Positions 51,541 to 60,723 are shown, numbered from the stretch's first letter. The stretch is 64,000 bases of DNA from Mesorhizobium sp. M00.F.Ca.ET.216.01.1.1 (GCF_004010325.2 NZ_SADR02000002.1:1-64000); one strand, 5' to 3'. The notes: generated by a model from the sequence alone, not told the origin. Program-made: numbers and translations.

Positions 51541-52949
51541 GCGGCGACACCGCAGCCGCAACCGCCCTTGCCGACGGCCTTCGCCTCGGCGTCGGCGACG
51601 CAGCAGGCATCCACCTCCGCCTCCGCCGGGCCGCCGCAGCAGCCTCTGGAGGCAGTACCAATCCCAGATATCGAAACCGGCACCGTGCAGACCCCGGTTT
51701 CGGGCAGCACCAGTTGCACGGCGTCGGCGGACACGATGTCGCCGGCAAGTGCTGCCGCGACCGAGCGGACCTGCTCGTAGCCGGTCAGCAGCAGGAAGGT
51801 CGGCGCGCGGCCATAGCTCTTGATGCCGACCGTGTAGAAACCCGGCTCGGGGTGGCTGAGCTCGCGATGACCATGCGGGGGCACGTCGCCGCAGGAATGC
51901 TCGTTGGGATCGATGAGCGGCCCCAGCGCCTTGACGCCTTCGAGCCACGGATCGAGGTCGAGCCGAAGCTCCCTGGTCAGCGTGAGATCGGGCCGCTGTC
52001 CGGTCGCCGCGATGATGCGGTCGACAGGACCGATCTGGCGCAAACCGTCTTTGGTCTCGCCCTCGACGATCAGGCGACCTTCTTGCGCCGCGCGGATGGC
52101 GACGGTGGCAAAGCCGGTCACCAGCGGGGCGCGCCCGCTTTCGGTCAGTTCGCGCACCTCGGCGCCGAGCTCGCCGCGCGCCGGCAGCTGGTCGGCGTCA
52201 CCGCCGCCATAGATGCGCACCAGATCGGTGCCGCGCGTCGTCCAGATGAAATCCGTGCCCGGCTCGATATCCGCCAGCCTGGCGAGATCGAGCAAGGCGT
52301 TGGCCGCCGAATGGCCGGAACCGGCGACCAGCGTCGTGCGGCCGGCGTAGAGGCTGCGATCGCGGCCGAGAATGTCGGGGATGCCGTAAGCAATGCGATC
52401 GGCAAATTCCGCTTCGCCTTCGGCGGCAATGCCGCCGGCGCCGAGCGGGTTTGGCGTCTGCCATGTGCCCGAGGCATCGATGACGGCGCGGGCGCTGTCT
52501 CGCCTTGTGCCATTGGCGGTCTCGACCACGAGCATGAACGGCCGCGTCTCACGTCCCCTGCTCCGCACCTTGTCGGCACCCCAGCGCGAGATGCCGACGA
52601 CGCGGGCACCGGTTTCAATCGACGGCGCAAGCTCCGGAAGCCTGGCAAGCGGTTCGAGGTAGCGACCGACGAGATCGTCGGCGGTGGGAAACGCCTCGCG
52701 GTCCGGCATCCGCCAGCCATGGCGTTCAAGCAGCTTCCTCGTCGCCTGGTCGACACAGTAACGCCAGGGCGTAAATATTCGGACATGACCCCAATCCCTG
52801 AGGCTGGACGCAACGGCGCTGCCGGCCTCGTAGAGCTTCACTGGCAGGCCCTGCTCAAGCAAATGTACCGCTGCCGCGAGGCCGACCGGACCGGCACCGA
52901 TGACAGCGATAGGGAGATCGTTTCGCGTGGTCATTTCCATATCTTCCAT
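51537..52949 (-). CDS. FAD/NAD(P)-binding flavoprotein with Cys-rich tail, ars-linked
   Basis: A 470-residue flavoprotein monooxygenase-like enzyme. The FAD motif is IAVIGAGPVGLAAAVHLLEQG at the N-terminus, the second Rossmann site is TTLVAGSGHSAANALLDLA and ATGQRPDL is the usual third motif. The last 40 residues carry GCCGGP, ACCV and GCGCG, a cysteine-rich tail that could bind arsenite or another soft metalloid. Such enzymes are frequent in rhizobial ars operons; the reaction has not been settled. The start could be any of three nearby ATGs (52949, 52940, 52934). Confidence 0.85.
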   Translation of the reverse strand: MEDMEMTTRNDLPIAVIGAGPVGLAAAVHLLEQGLPVKLYEAGSAVASSLRDWGHVRIFTPWRYCVDQATRKLLERHGWRMPDREAFPTADDLVGRYLEPLARLPELAPSIETGARVVGISRWGADKVRSRGRETRPFMLVVETANGTRRDSARAVIDASGTWQTPNPLGAGGIAAEGEAEFADRIAYGIPDILGRDRSLYAGRTTLVAGSGHSAANALLDLARLADIEPGTDFIWTTRGTDLVRIYGGGDADQLPARGELGAEVRELTESGRAPLVTGFATVAIRAAQEGRLIVEGETKDGLRQIGPVDRIIAATGQRPDLTLTRELRLDLDPWLEGVKALGPLIDPNEHSCGDVPPHGHRELSHPEPGFYTVGIKSYGRAPTFLLLTGYEQVRSVAAALAGDIVSADAVQLVLPETGVCTVPVSISGIGTASRGCCGGPAEAEVDACCVADAEAKAVGKGGCGCGVAA

Positions 52950-52988
52950 CCTTCCGGGATTATCGAAATATCAGGCAAAAAAGAGAGG

Positions 52989-53309
52989 TTACGCCGCCGC
53001 TTCCGCCTCAGCCGGATTGCAGCCGGCATCGGCGCAGCATTCGTCGGCAAGGAAGCCGATCAGATCCTGCATGATGGGGTAGTTGGCGCGGCAGATCAGA
53101 GTCGTCGCCTGCCGCTCCTGGGTGACAAGGCCGGTCAGGATGAGCCGGTGCAGATGATGCGACAGCGTCGAGGCGGCGATGCCGAGGCTTTCCTGCAGAT
53201 AGCCGACCGGCCTGCCCGCATCGCCGGCCCTAACCAGGACGCGATAGAGGTTCAGCCGCGTCGGGTTGCCGAGCGCTTCGAGCTGTCTGGCTGCTTGTTC
53301 GAGTTTCAT
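52989..53309 (-). CDS. arsR: ArsR-family arsenic-responsive repressor 1
   Basis: A 106-residue winged-helix repressor: FLGNPTRLNLYRVLV-like first helix (EALGNPTRLNLYRVLVRAG), recognition helix in GIAASTLSHHLHRLILTGLVTQERQ. Cys91, Cys92 and Cys97 near the C-terminus match the arsenite site of the Acidithiobacillus-type ArsR rather than the E. coli CVC site. It is first in the arsR-flavoprotein-MFS operon. Confidence 0.92.
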   Translation of the reverse strand: MKLEQAARQLEALGNPTRLNLYRVLVRAGDAGRPVGYLQESLGIAASTLSHHLHRLILTGLVTQERQATTLICRANYPIMQDLIGFLADECCADAGCNPAEAEAAA

Positions 53310-53461
53310 GGAAATAGGAATAACCGAATTACATCCGTGTCGTCAAGCTAATTTCGAACAATGTGGAAATATGCATGGCTGGCTTGGGGATGCTATAAAC
53401 GTCGCCATAGAGCCAGATACAGGGTCGCCAATCCTACGCACTGTTTCGGCGGCAGGTGAGC

Positions 53462-54022
53462 ATGGAGAGCGAAACCACAACCATCGTCCTGGGCATCCCC
53501 ATTCCGTCCATCGATCCGGTCTTTCTGGCTATTGTCGGCGTCCATGTTCTGTTCGGGCTTGCCGCCGTGATCACTGGCGCTGTCGCGATGCTCACTCAAA
53601 AGGGGCGGGGCCGGCACTCGAATTTCGGGATCATTTACTTCTGGTGCCTGTTCGGCGTGTTCGTCACCATGAGCGCTCTGTCGCTCATGCGTTGGGCGGA
53701 AAACTACCACCTGTTCACGCTGGGGGCTGTTTCTTTCACGTCCGCGTGTTTCGGACGCACTGCCGCCCGGCGGCGCTGGCGCCAATGGCCCAGGCTGCAT
53801 CTCACCGGCATGGGCACATCCTACATCGTGATGCTTACCGCCTTCTACGTCGATAACGGCAAGAACCTGCCCCTTTGGAAGGAGCTTCCGGATATTGCGT
53901 TTTGGGTTCTGCCCAGCGCGATCGGAATGCCGATAATCCTCTATGCCTTGTTTCGGCACCCGCTGGTTCTGGACTTCGATCGCTCACGAGCGGCGATCGT
54001 CAGGTCCGCAAATTCAGACTGA
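53462..54022 (+). CDS. DUF2306-like membrane protein between ars modules
   Basis: A 186-residue protein with four predicted helices: DPVFLAIVGVHVLFGLAAVITGAVAML, FGIIYFWCLFGVFVTMSAL, LHLTGMGTSYIVMLTAFYVD and IAFWVLPSAIGMPIILYALF. The HSNFGIIYFW and LHLTGMGTSY histidines are in positions found in DUF2306/heme-like membrane proteins; no function is established. ATG 53462 follows GGCAGGTGAGC. It points opposite to both ars operons and may have been carried with them. Confidence 0.7.
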   Translation: MESETTTIVLGIPIPSIDPVFLAIVGVHVLFGLAAVITGAVAMLTQKGRGRHSNFGIIYFWCLFGVFVTMSALSLMRWAENYHLFTLGAVSFTSACFGRTAARRRWRQWPRLHLTGMGTSYIVMLTAFYVDNGKNLPLWKELPDIAFWVLPSAIGMPIILYALFRHPLVLDFDRSRAAIVRSANSD

Positions 54023-54046
54023 GCCCGACCGCCGTTCGGCATTATT

Positions 54047-54469
54047 TCAGACGACCCGCTTGCCCTCGGCATCGATCACAACCTCGCCGTCCTCCTTGGT
54101 GAAAGGGCCGATATCCGGGTTGGGCAGGATATCGAGAACCGCCTCCGACGGCCTTGCCAGAATGGTGCCAAGCGGCGTCACCACGATCGGCCGGTTGATC
54201 AGGATCGGATGCGCCAGCATGAAATCGATGATCTCTTCGTCGCTCCATTTGGGATCGCCAAGGTTGAGCTCGGCATAGGGCGTTCCCTTTTCGCGCAGCA
54301 ATTCGCGTGGCGTCATCCCCATCGCCGCGATCAGCTCGACCAGCTTTTCGCGTGACGGCGGGTTCTTCAGATATTCGATCACTTCCGGCTCCTCGCCGGA
54401 CTGGCGGATGATGGCCAGCGTGTTGCGCGAGGTGCCGCAATCGGGGTTGTGATAGATGGTGATGGTCAT
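54047..54469 (-). CDS. arsC: Arsenate reductase, glutaredoxin-coupled
   Basis: A 140-residue ArsC of the E. coli plasmid type. The nucleophile Cys11 is in HNPDCGTSRNTLAII, and the three arginines are in TPRELLREKG, INRPIVVTP and ARPSEAVLDILP. It reduces arsenate to arsenite with glutathione and glutaredoxin. It overlaps the aqpS stop by four bases and ends the second ars operon. Confidence 0.95.
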   Translation of the reverse strand: MTITIYHNPDCGTSRNTLAIIRQSGEEPEVIEYLKNPPSREKLVELIAAMGMTPRELLREKGTPYAELNLGDPKWSDEEIIDFMLAHPILINRPIVVTPLGTILARPSEAVLDILPNPDIGPFTKEDGEVVIDAEGKRVV

Positions 54470-55143
54470 TCGGCAGCTCTCATTTTGGTTTCGGCAAGCA
54501 GCCAGCCGGCCAGCGCCATGGCAAGCAGCGCTCCGACAAGCTCGGCGATAATGAAGGCAGGGACATCGAGCGGTCGGATCCCGGCGAAGGTGTTGGAGAA
54601 GGCACGCGCGATGGCGACCGCTGGGTTGGCAAACGAGGTCGAGGCGGTGAACCAGTAGGCTGATGTGATGTAGAGCCCGACCAGCCAGGGAATTGCGTCA
54701 CCGCGAAAGCGCAGGCCGGCAAGTATGGTGAAGACCAGGCCGAAGGCGGCCACCAATTCCGCGATCCACTGCCCGTTTCCGGTCCGCACATTCTCGGAGA
54801 TCTGAAGGATCGGCAGTTCGAACATAGCGTGCGCCAGAAACGTTCCCGCGATGCCACCCACAATTTGGGCGACAACGTAAGCCAATGCTGCACTGGCTTC
54901 GGTCTCACGTCGGAGCGCGAACACCAGCGTCACCGCCGGGTTGAAGTGGGCACCGGAAATCGGGCCAATTGTGGTGATCAGCACCACCAGGATCGCTCCG
55001 GTCGGAACGGTGTTGCCGAGCAGGGCCAGCGCCACATCGTCGGTCAGCCGGTCGGCCATGATGCCCGAGCCGACGACGGCGGCAACCAGGATGGCGGTGC
55101 CGAGCGCTTCGGCGACGAGGCGGCGGGACAAGTCAAATTTCAT
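54466..55143 (-). CDS. aqpS: Aquaglyceroporin for arsenite efflux (AqpS)
   Basis: A 225-residue six-helix MIP channel with two half-loops. NPA boxes lie at 68-70 (HFNPAVTL) and 173-175 (FANPAVAIAR); Val176 replaces the arginine of the usual NPAR, widening the filter, as also reported for rhizobial AqpS. In S. meliloti AqpS replaces a pump: arsenite formed by ArsC leaves down its gradient. It sits between two arsC genes. No acr3 or arsB is in the operon, which supports this route. Confidence 0.94.
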   Translation of the reverse strand: MKFDLSRRLVAEALGTAILVAAVVGSGIMADRLTDDVALALLGNTVPTGAILVVLITTIGPISGAHFNPAVTLVFALRRETEASAALAYVVAQIVGGIAGTFLAHAMFELPILQISENVRTGNGQWIAELVAAFGLVFTILAGLRFRGDAIPWLVGLYITSAYWFTASTSFANPAVAIARAFSNTFAGIRPLDVPAFIIAELVGALLAMALAGWLLAETKMRAAE

Positions 55144-55148
55144 GTTGC

Positions 55149-55658
55149 TCAGCCGGCCTTGGGAAGGTTGCGGCCGATCTCGTCCAGCCGCTGCTGCAAA
55201 GCGAGCCTGTCGACCATGTCCATCGGCAGGCTGACGAAGATCGAGATCCGGTTGTTGAGCATGCGGTAGGCCTCGGCAAAAGCCAGATGCTTTTCAGCAT
55301 CGGTGCCTTCGACGGCAGCGGGGTCGGGCACGCCCCAATGCGCCGTCATCGGCTGTCCCGGCCAGATCGGACAGGATTCGTTGGCGGCATTGTCGCAGAC
55401 GGTGAATACGAAATTGATCTCCGGCGCGCCCGGTACCGCAAACTCTTCCCAGCTCTTCGAGCGGGCAAAGGACGTGTCGTGGTTGAGGGTCTTCAGAAGC
55501 TGAAGCGCAAAGGGATGGACCTCTTCCTTCGGCTGCGACCCGGCCGAAAAAGCCCTGAACTTGCCGGCGCCGAGACGGTTCAGAATCGCTTCAGCGAGGA
55601 TCGACCGCGCCGAATTGCCGGTGCACAAAAACAAGACATTGTAGATCTGATCGCTCAT
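55149..55658 (-). CDS. arsC: Arsenate reductase, low-molecular-weight phosphatase type
   Basis: A 169-residue protein of the thioredoxin-coupled ArsC/LMW phosphatase family. The P-loop CTGNSARS holds Cys12, and the redox cysteines are in FTVCDNAANESCPIWPG, with the conserved Asp in HWGVPDPAAVEG. It reduces arsenate through a cysteine relay and thioredoxin, a chemistry different from its operon mate at 54047. AGGGAGGAAGCC precedes ATG 55658. Confidence 0.93.
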   Translation of the reverse strand: MSDQIYNVLFLCTGNSARSILAEAILNRLGAGKFRAFSAGSQPKEEVHPFALQLLKTLNHDTSFARSKSWEEFAVPGAPEINFVFTVCDNAANESCPIWPGQPMTAHWGVPDPAAVEGTDAEKHLAFAEAYRMLNNRISIFVSLPMDMVDRLALQQRLDEIGRNLPKAG

Positions 55659-55681
55659 GGCTTCCTCCCTTAACACTTGCC

Positions 55682-56014
55682 TTAACAGTTGCAGGTCACA
55701 GCCTGGATGACCGGCTGGCAAAGCTCCGGCGCGCCGTTGCAGCAATCCTCCATGAGATAAGCGAGCAAGTCGCGAAAACCGGTCATGTCGGCGACGTAGC
55801 GGATGCTGCGCCCTTCGCGCTCGGCGCGGACCAGCCCGGCATGGTCTAGAACTTTCAGGTGCGCTGACATGGTGTTCTGGATGATGCCCAGCCGCGAGGC
55901 GATCTCGCCGGCCGGCAGCCCGGCTGCCCCGGTGCGCACCAGCAGCCGGAAAACCTCCAGCCTGGTGTCCTGGCCGAGTGCCGCAAGCGCGCGAAGGGCT
56001 GTTGTCTTGTCCAT
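55682..56014 (-). CDS. arsR: ArsR-family arsenic-responsive repressor 2
   Basis: A 110-residue repressor: LRALAALGQDTRLEVFRLLVR and recognition helix GIIQNTMSAHLKVLDHAGLVRAEREG. Cys91-Cys92 and Cys99 could form the arsenite site, and the protein ends CNC (108 and 110), extra thiols not present in repressor 1. It leads the operon arsR-arsC-aqpS-arsC. An imperfect repeat around CCATATATCCATAAATCCGG just upstream (56012-56035) may be its operator. Confidence 0.92.
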   Translation of the reverse strand: MDKTTALRALAALGQDTRLEVFRLLVRTGAAGLPAGEIASRLGIIQNTMSAHLKVLDHAGLVRAEREGRSIRYVADMTGFRDLLAYLMEDCCNGAPELCQPVIQAVTCNC

Positions 56015-56614
56015 ATATCCATAAATCCGGAATTGAGGATGTTATCGTCGCGATGTGACAGTTGGATGACGGCGCGCGAGAGATATCAGCTAATGCCTCA
56101 GGCTGTGTAGAAAGCGCCCGCGCAGGGCCTGCATGTTGTCACTTCCTGCGTTCGATCAGCTCTGCTAAGCACCATCAGCGGGATCTAGCGTCCGCTTTCG
56201 ACCCCTGAGCTGACTCGTTCGCCCCCGGTCGAATTCACGCCCATGACCCGAAGCGGTCCGTCCTGATCATCCGGATGTGGGGCGCCTTCGGATGGAACTT
56301 TGCCCTTCGCGTGCCGTGGTTGAGCCAGATCCAGACATTCCGACATAGCGAAGTTTGACCGTGCGTTGCCCACTAATCTTGATATTGCCACGGCTGTCTA
56401 TCCAGTCTGGTGGCGCTCGTCGCTCACAGAGGCCTCGCGGTGAAACAAGTCGAGATTGCAGTTCTCCAAAATCCGTGAGATTCTTCAAAAAGTCGCACGA
56501 AAATAGCGTGCGAACAACAAAGCGCCCCAACGTTTTCGGCGGGCATCCAAGCGCATCACAGGTCGTGCCCCTGATTGTCGGTCGGGCTGCTTAACCCGCC
56601 AAGGGAGGACGACA
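56015..56614. other. 600-bp spacer before the SBP56-like gene
   Basis: No gene is supported. The first 30 bases may be the ars operator; the last 40 contain the leader of the next gene with GGGAGGACGACA before the ATG. Between them there are short frames without family similarity and composition less GC-rich than genes around it, perhaps eroded coding DNA, but I recognise nothing. Confidence 0.45.
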
Positions 56615-58015
56615 ATGACTGTACGGCCAGACCGGACTTTCCACGCGACTGCCAAACTCGCAATGCAGGCGCCAGTCGAAAATTTTGCCTACACTTTGAT
56701 GTTGAGTCCCGACTTCTCTCAGCCTGATGGACTAGCAATAGTTGACGTAAACTCGAAGTCGAAGGACTACGGCAAGGTCGTCCATAGCGTGATCATGCCG
56801 AACAAGGGCGACGAGTTTCACCATTTCGGCTGGAACGCGTGCTCTTCGGCCCTTTCGCCGCTGAACGGTCACCCGTTTCTCGAGCGCCGCTTTCTGATCA
56901 TTCCAGGTATTCGATCCTCGCGCATCTACGTTATAGACACCAAGGGCGGACCGACCAAAGCCAAGATCCACAAGGTCATCGAGCCAGAAGAAGTGTTTGC
57001 CAAGACGGGCTATTCTAGGCCTCACACGATTCACTGCGGTCCGGAAGGTATTTATGTCTCGACGCTTGGGGGCGGTGGCCCTGACGGAACCGACGGACCT
57101 CCCGGCATCTTTGTCATGGATTGCGAGACGTTCGATGTCATAGGGCGCTATGAGATCGGTCGCGGGCAACAGGACAAGCAGTATGATTTCTGGTGGAATC
57201 TGCCGCGCGACTACATGGTGTCGAGCGAGTGGGCACTTCCGCCCCAGTTCGAGAAGGGCATCGTCCCGGAAGATCTCCTGTCGAACAAATACGGACACCG
57301 GGTGCATTTCTGGGATTTGCGCGAACGCAGGAACGTGCAGACCATTGATCTGGGAGCCAATCACCAGATGGCACTGGAAGTCCGGCCCGCCCATGACCCG
57401 GTAAAGGAATACGGTTTCCTTGGAGTGGTCGTTGACACGACAAACCTTGAGGGATCGATCTGGACATGGTGGCGCGAGGACGGCAAATTCCATTGCGAAA
57501 AGACAGCGACTATCCCGCCAGAGGCAGCTGCGAAAGATGACCTGCCGCCGCTTTTGCAGGGCTTCGAGGCCGTCCCGCCGCTGGTAACCGACATAGACCT
57601 GTCGCTCGATGACCGCTTCCTCTACGTATCCTGCTGGGGCACCGGAGAGATGCGCCAATACGATGTAACCGACCCGATGAAGCCTAGGCTTGCAGGGTCC
57701 GTCCATATTGGCGGCATCACGGGCAAGACCAAGCATCCCGGCGGCGGCGACTACAGGGGCGGACCGCAGATGGTCGAGATCAGCCGCGACGGCAAACGCG
57801 TTTACTGGACCAACTCCCTGTATTCGACCTGGGACGACCAGTTCTATCCCGACGGTATCCCGGCAGCCATGGTCAAGGCCAACGTTGGAGAGAACGGTGG
57901 GATCAGCCTGGACAAGGACTTTTATGTGAAGTTCCCCGAGGGGTATCGCTCGCACCAGATTCGCCTGGAAGGCGGCGATTGCTCGACGGATTCATTTTGC
58001 TATCCGTCGGTGTAA
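56615..58015 (+). CDS. Selenium-binding protein 56 / methanethiol-oxidase-like
   Basis: A 466-residue beta-propeller protein of the SBP56 family. EFHHFGWNACSS, IYVIDTKGGPTKAKIHKVIEP, YSRPHTIHCGPEGIYVSTLG, LPRDYMVSSEWALPP and the C-terminal YRSHQIRLEGGDCSTDSF are close to fixed in the family. Bacterial MtoX and human SELENBP1 oxidise methanethiol to formaldehyde, H2S and H2O2, and MtoX is a copper enzyme. Typical MtoX is exported; no signal peptide is visible here, so this may be a cytosolic variant. It is followed by a membrane-protein gene 24 bp away. Confidence 0.9.
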   Translation: MTVRPDRTFHATAKLAMQAPVENFAYTLMLSPDFSQPDGLAIVDVNSKSKDYGKVVHSVIMPNKGDEFHHFGWNACSSALSPLNGHPFLERRFLIIPGIRSSRIYVIDTKGGPTKAKIHKVIEPEEVFAKTGYSRPHTIHCGPEGIYVSTLGGGGPDGTDGPPGIFVMDCETFDVIGRYEIGRGQQDKQYDFWWNLPRDYMVSSEWALPPQFEKGIVPEDLLSNKYGHRVHFWDLRERRNVQTIDLGANHQMALEVRPAHDPVKEYGFLGVVVDTTNLEGSIWTWWREDGKFHCEKTATIPPEAAAKDDLPPLLQGFEAVPPLVTDIDLSLDDRFLYVSCWGTGEMRQYDVTDPMKPRLAGSVHIGGITGKTKHPGGGDYRGGPQMVEISRDGKRVYWTNSLYSTWDDQFYPDGIPAAMVKANVGENGGISLDKDFYVKFPEGYRSHQIRLEGGDCSTDSFCYPSV

Positions 58016-58039
58016 CCGACTGCTCGGGTCAATGAAGCG

Positions 58040-58705
58040 ATGAACGAGTGGACGACGGCCGGTCTCTGGCTGGCCGTCATCGCCAGCGGAATTTATCACG
58101 GCGTCAATCCCGGCATGGGCTGGCCGTTGGCCGTCTCGGCCGGACTGTTGGACAGACGTGCCGGCGAATTGTTCCGGGCGCTTGGCCTTTTGGCAATTGG
58201 CCACTTTGTGGCGATGATCGGTATCCTGCTGCCCTTCGGCGCGATGCTGACACTGATTTTCTGGGAACGACAGATCCGCATCACGGCGGGATTGATCGTG
58301 ATCGCAGCCGGGATCTATCTCCTGATCAACCGGCGCCACCCGCGAATCCTTGCCCGTATCCCGCCGGCGCAACTGGCCTTGTGGTCCTTCGCGGCCGCTA
58401 CCGCGCATGGCGCCGGGCTGATGCTGGTGCCGATTTATCTGGGCCTGTGCCAGGCCGGGGAATTGGATGTTGGACACCAAGCGGCGGCCACGCTCATGAC
58501 CGGCAATCTGATCACCGCCAACGCCGTCTCCGCGGTCCATACGGCCGCCATGATTGTAAGCGGCGGCGTTATCGCCATTGTCGTCTATCGATGGCTAGGA
58601 CCCAAATTCATCTCACAAAGCTGGTTCAATCTCGACATTGTATGGGCCGTGAGCCTGATCCTGGTGGGGGCAATTGGGATCGCGAGTATCGCATTCGCAC
58701 GGTAA
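58040..58705 (+). CDS. Six-helix membrane protein paired with SBP56
   Basis: A 221-residue integral membrane protein with about six helices. The first has IASGIYHGVNPGMGWPLAVSAG, a HGVNPGMGW motif with a conserved histidine seen in proteins next to SBP56/MtoX genes; TAHGAGLMLVPIYLGLC supplies a second histidine. The two histidines in or near helices might coordinate copper or another metal, which is only inference. It is co-directional with the SBP56 gene (24-bp gap) and probably co-transcribed. Confidence 0.8.
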   Translation: MNEWTTAGLWLAVIASGIYHGVNPGMGWPLAVSAGLLDRRAGELFRALGLLAIGHFVAMIGILLPFGAMLTLIFWERQIRITAGLIVIAAGIYLLINRRHPRILARIPPAQLALWSFAAATAHGAGLMLVPIYLGLCQAGELDVGHQAAATLMTGNLITANAVSAVHTAAMIVSGGVIAIVVYRWLGPKFISQSWFNLDIVWAVSLILVGAIGIASIAFAR

Positions 58706-58900
58706 GTTATATGCATTGGCAAAGGAATTTTCCCTTTCTGCGAATGTCTGGAAAGGGCCGGATCGAGTCATTGGCCGGCGCCAACCTAACGGCAAACCCT
58801 GGCGCGACTGCGCCCACTAACCGGCCCGCGCCTTCGATCTACCGGGAGCCTGGTAACTCTTTCGGCTGAAAATCCTCGGCGACGCTCTCAGCCCATTGTC

Positions 58901-60154
58901 CTATCCGCCGAATTTGTAACGCACGCCGAGCGAGATGATGTCGACGCGGCCCTCGGCCGTACCGGCATAACGAATGTTTGCCGTCGTCTCGTCGACCGGC
59001 GCATCGTCTACGAAGAGGTGTGCATAGGCGGCGTCGATCGAAAGCCGCTCGTTCCAGTTGTAGCTCGCGCCAATGCTGGCCCAGACGCGATCTGCGTCCG
59101 GCAGGCGCATGGAGCGGTGCTCGTCCGTGGTTGGTGCGATCTCATAGCCGAGACCGGCCCGGAACGTCCAATTGGGATCGTATTTGTACTCGCCACCGAG
59201 CGAGAAGAACCATCCATCGTCGAAATCGAGTGCCAAGCTCGTGCGGGCCGGCGAACCGCCGAACGGCACGGTCTGAATGCGGCTCCAATTGGCCCACTCC
59301 ATGCCGGCCATGACCGTGAAAGCGTCGTTGATGCGCTGACGCACGCCGATCGAGACGGTTTCAGGTAGCGTGATGTCGGCGGAGACCGGATAGGTTCCCG
59401 CGGATATCGTGCCGATCGGCGTAACGACGGGGATGCCGAAGGACTGGCTGCCGTTCAGCGAATGCTTGACCATCGAACGGTAGCCGATGCCGATGGTAGT
59501 ACCGTCGAACGGCGTCAACGTCACGCCGGCAACGAAACCGGCATTGACGTCATCGCCCTTAAGCCGTTGCCGTGGCGGCGTGGCGGTCGGTGCGAGCGCC
59601 GTTTCGATGTCGACGTCGAAATACTCGATCTGCATGCCGATGCCGACGCTGATCATGTCATTGAGCTTGAAGCCGAGCACCGGAGTCGCGTTGATCGAGA
59701 CCACCTTCGCGTCGAGATGGCTGAACATTCCGACCCATGGCGCGTGCGAAGTCGTAGCGAGGCCATAGGGCGCGGTGACGCTCAAGCCGATATAGAACTC
59801 GTCGGTGACCGGCACTGCAAAATAGCCCGCCGGCACGATGCTGGTCTCGCCAACGTTGCCGCCATTGCCTGTAATGCCCAACGCCGTAAGCGTTGAACGC
59901 GTGGGGTCGACATCAAGCTCCGAGCGCGGGAAAATGGCTGTCAGATTGCCCTCGATGGTCGTACTGGTCACCGTGGTCACCGCCGCCGGATTCCAGAACA
60001 TCGAGCTGATCGAATCGCCCGGCGCTGCCATGCCGGCAAAGCTCGAGCCCTGTCCGTAGGCGGATTGCTCGCGGACCGCAAAGCCCCCGGCCTCCGCCGT
60101 CGCGACCTCCGCTACCATCGCCACTATCGTCGAAACAAAGGATATTGCGCGCAT
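58901..60154 (-). CDS. OmpP1/FadL-family outer-membrane transporter
   Basis: A 417-residue outer-membrane channel. The signal peptide ends VATAEA, and the mature start GGFAVREQSAYGQGSSFAGMAAPGDSISSMFWNPAAVT is the FadL N-terminal plug with its NPA loop. Alternating beta strands continue to the terminal VDIISLGVRYKFGG. FadL-type channels take up long-chain fatty acids or other hydrophobic compounds. It is monocistronic, and a weak site precedes the ATG. Confidence 0.92.
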   Translation of the reverse strand: MRAISFVSTIVAMVAEVATAEAGGFAVREQSAYGQGSSFAGMAAPGDSISSMFWNPAAVTTVTSTTIEGNLTAIFPRSELDVDPTRSTLTALGITGNGGNVGETSIVPAGYFAVPVTDEFYIGLSVTAPYGLATTSHAPWVGMFSHLDAKVVSINATPVLGFKLNDMISVGIGMQIEYFDVDIETALAPTATPPRQRLKGDDVNAGFVAGVTLTPFDGTTIGIGYRSMVKHSLNGSQSFGIPVVTPIGTISAGTYPVSADITLPETVSIGVRQRINDAFTVMAGMEWANWSRIQTVPFGGSPARTSLALDFDDGWFFSLGGEYKYDPNWTFRAGLGYEIAPTTDEHRSMRLPDADRVWASIGASYNWNERLSIDAAYAHLFVDDAPVDETTANIRYAGTAEGRVDIISLGVRYKFGG

Positions 60155-60723
60155 CTCGCTACTCTCGATGGCCGCCGGCGCATCGAGGCGACGGCAGTGT
60201 CACGTCAGAAGATGTAGAAGATCGGAAGCTGTTGTTGGTGTCGACGGCAGGCGGCCAGCACTTCTGGCACGTCAATGACGGAATGAGAGCAAATCCAAGT
60301 GCCCTACTTGCCAAACCGTCACGGACAAAATGGCTCAGGCGCATTCAGAGGTCCCCCTCTGCATCATCCAGCCAAGCCCACCTTGTTATGAAGGTGAATT
60401 ATCATTGCGTACCAATCAATTGTTTTTTGACCCGAACCGGCATTGCGTCTTGCTGTGTGACGCATCGGCCACAGAGCCACCAACTGATGAGAGTTCGCCG
60501 AAGTCATCTTTGCCTGAAAAACCTCCCCGGCCATCCCCGAAGAGAACGGCAGGAGGCCAAAAGCTGTGCATTTGAACGCGAAATGCGGAGCAACTGGTAA
60601 ATCGGTACGTGCGCTTTTGATGCGGAGTGGCCATCCTGATCCAACGGCGCCAGCGGCCTGAAATGGCGCTACCTGCTCGTTCCGATCGACGAGACGAATG
60701 GCAACAGTCCACCCAAAGCCGGC
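60155..60723. other. 570-bp spacer without a recognisable gene
   Basis: Several frames of 60-150 codons are open, but none shows a domain or ribosome site. A minus-strand frame ending at 60416 (MDCCHSSRRSERAGSAISGR at its start) is Arg/Ser-rich and could be an eroded gene. The promoter of the FadL gene should be in the first 100 bp. Confidence 0.4.

Noticed and set aside
60416..60712. 98-codon minus-strand frame in the FadL/APH spacer
   Set aside because: Arg/Ser-rich, no ribosome site and no recognisable family; possibly eroded DNA.
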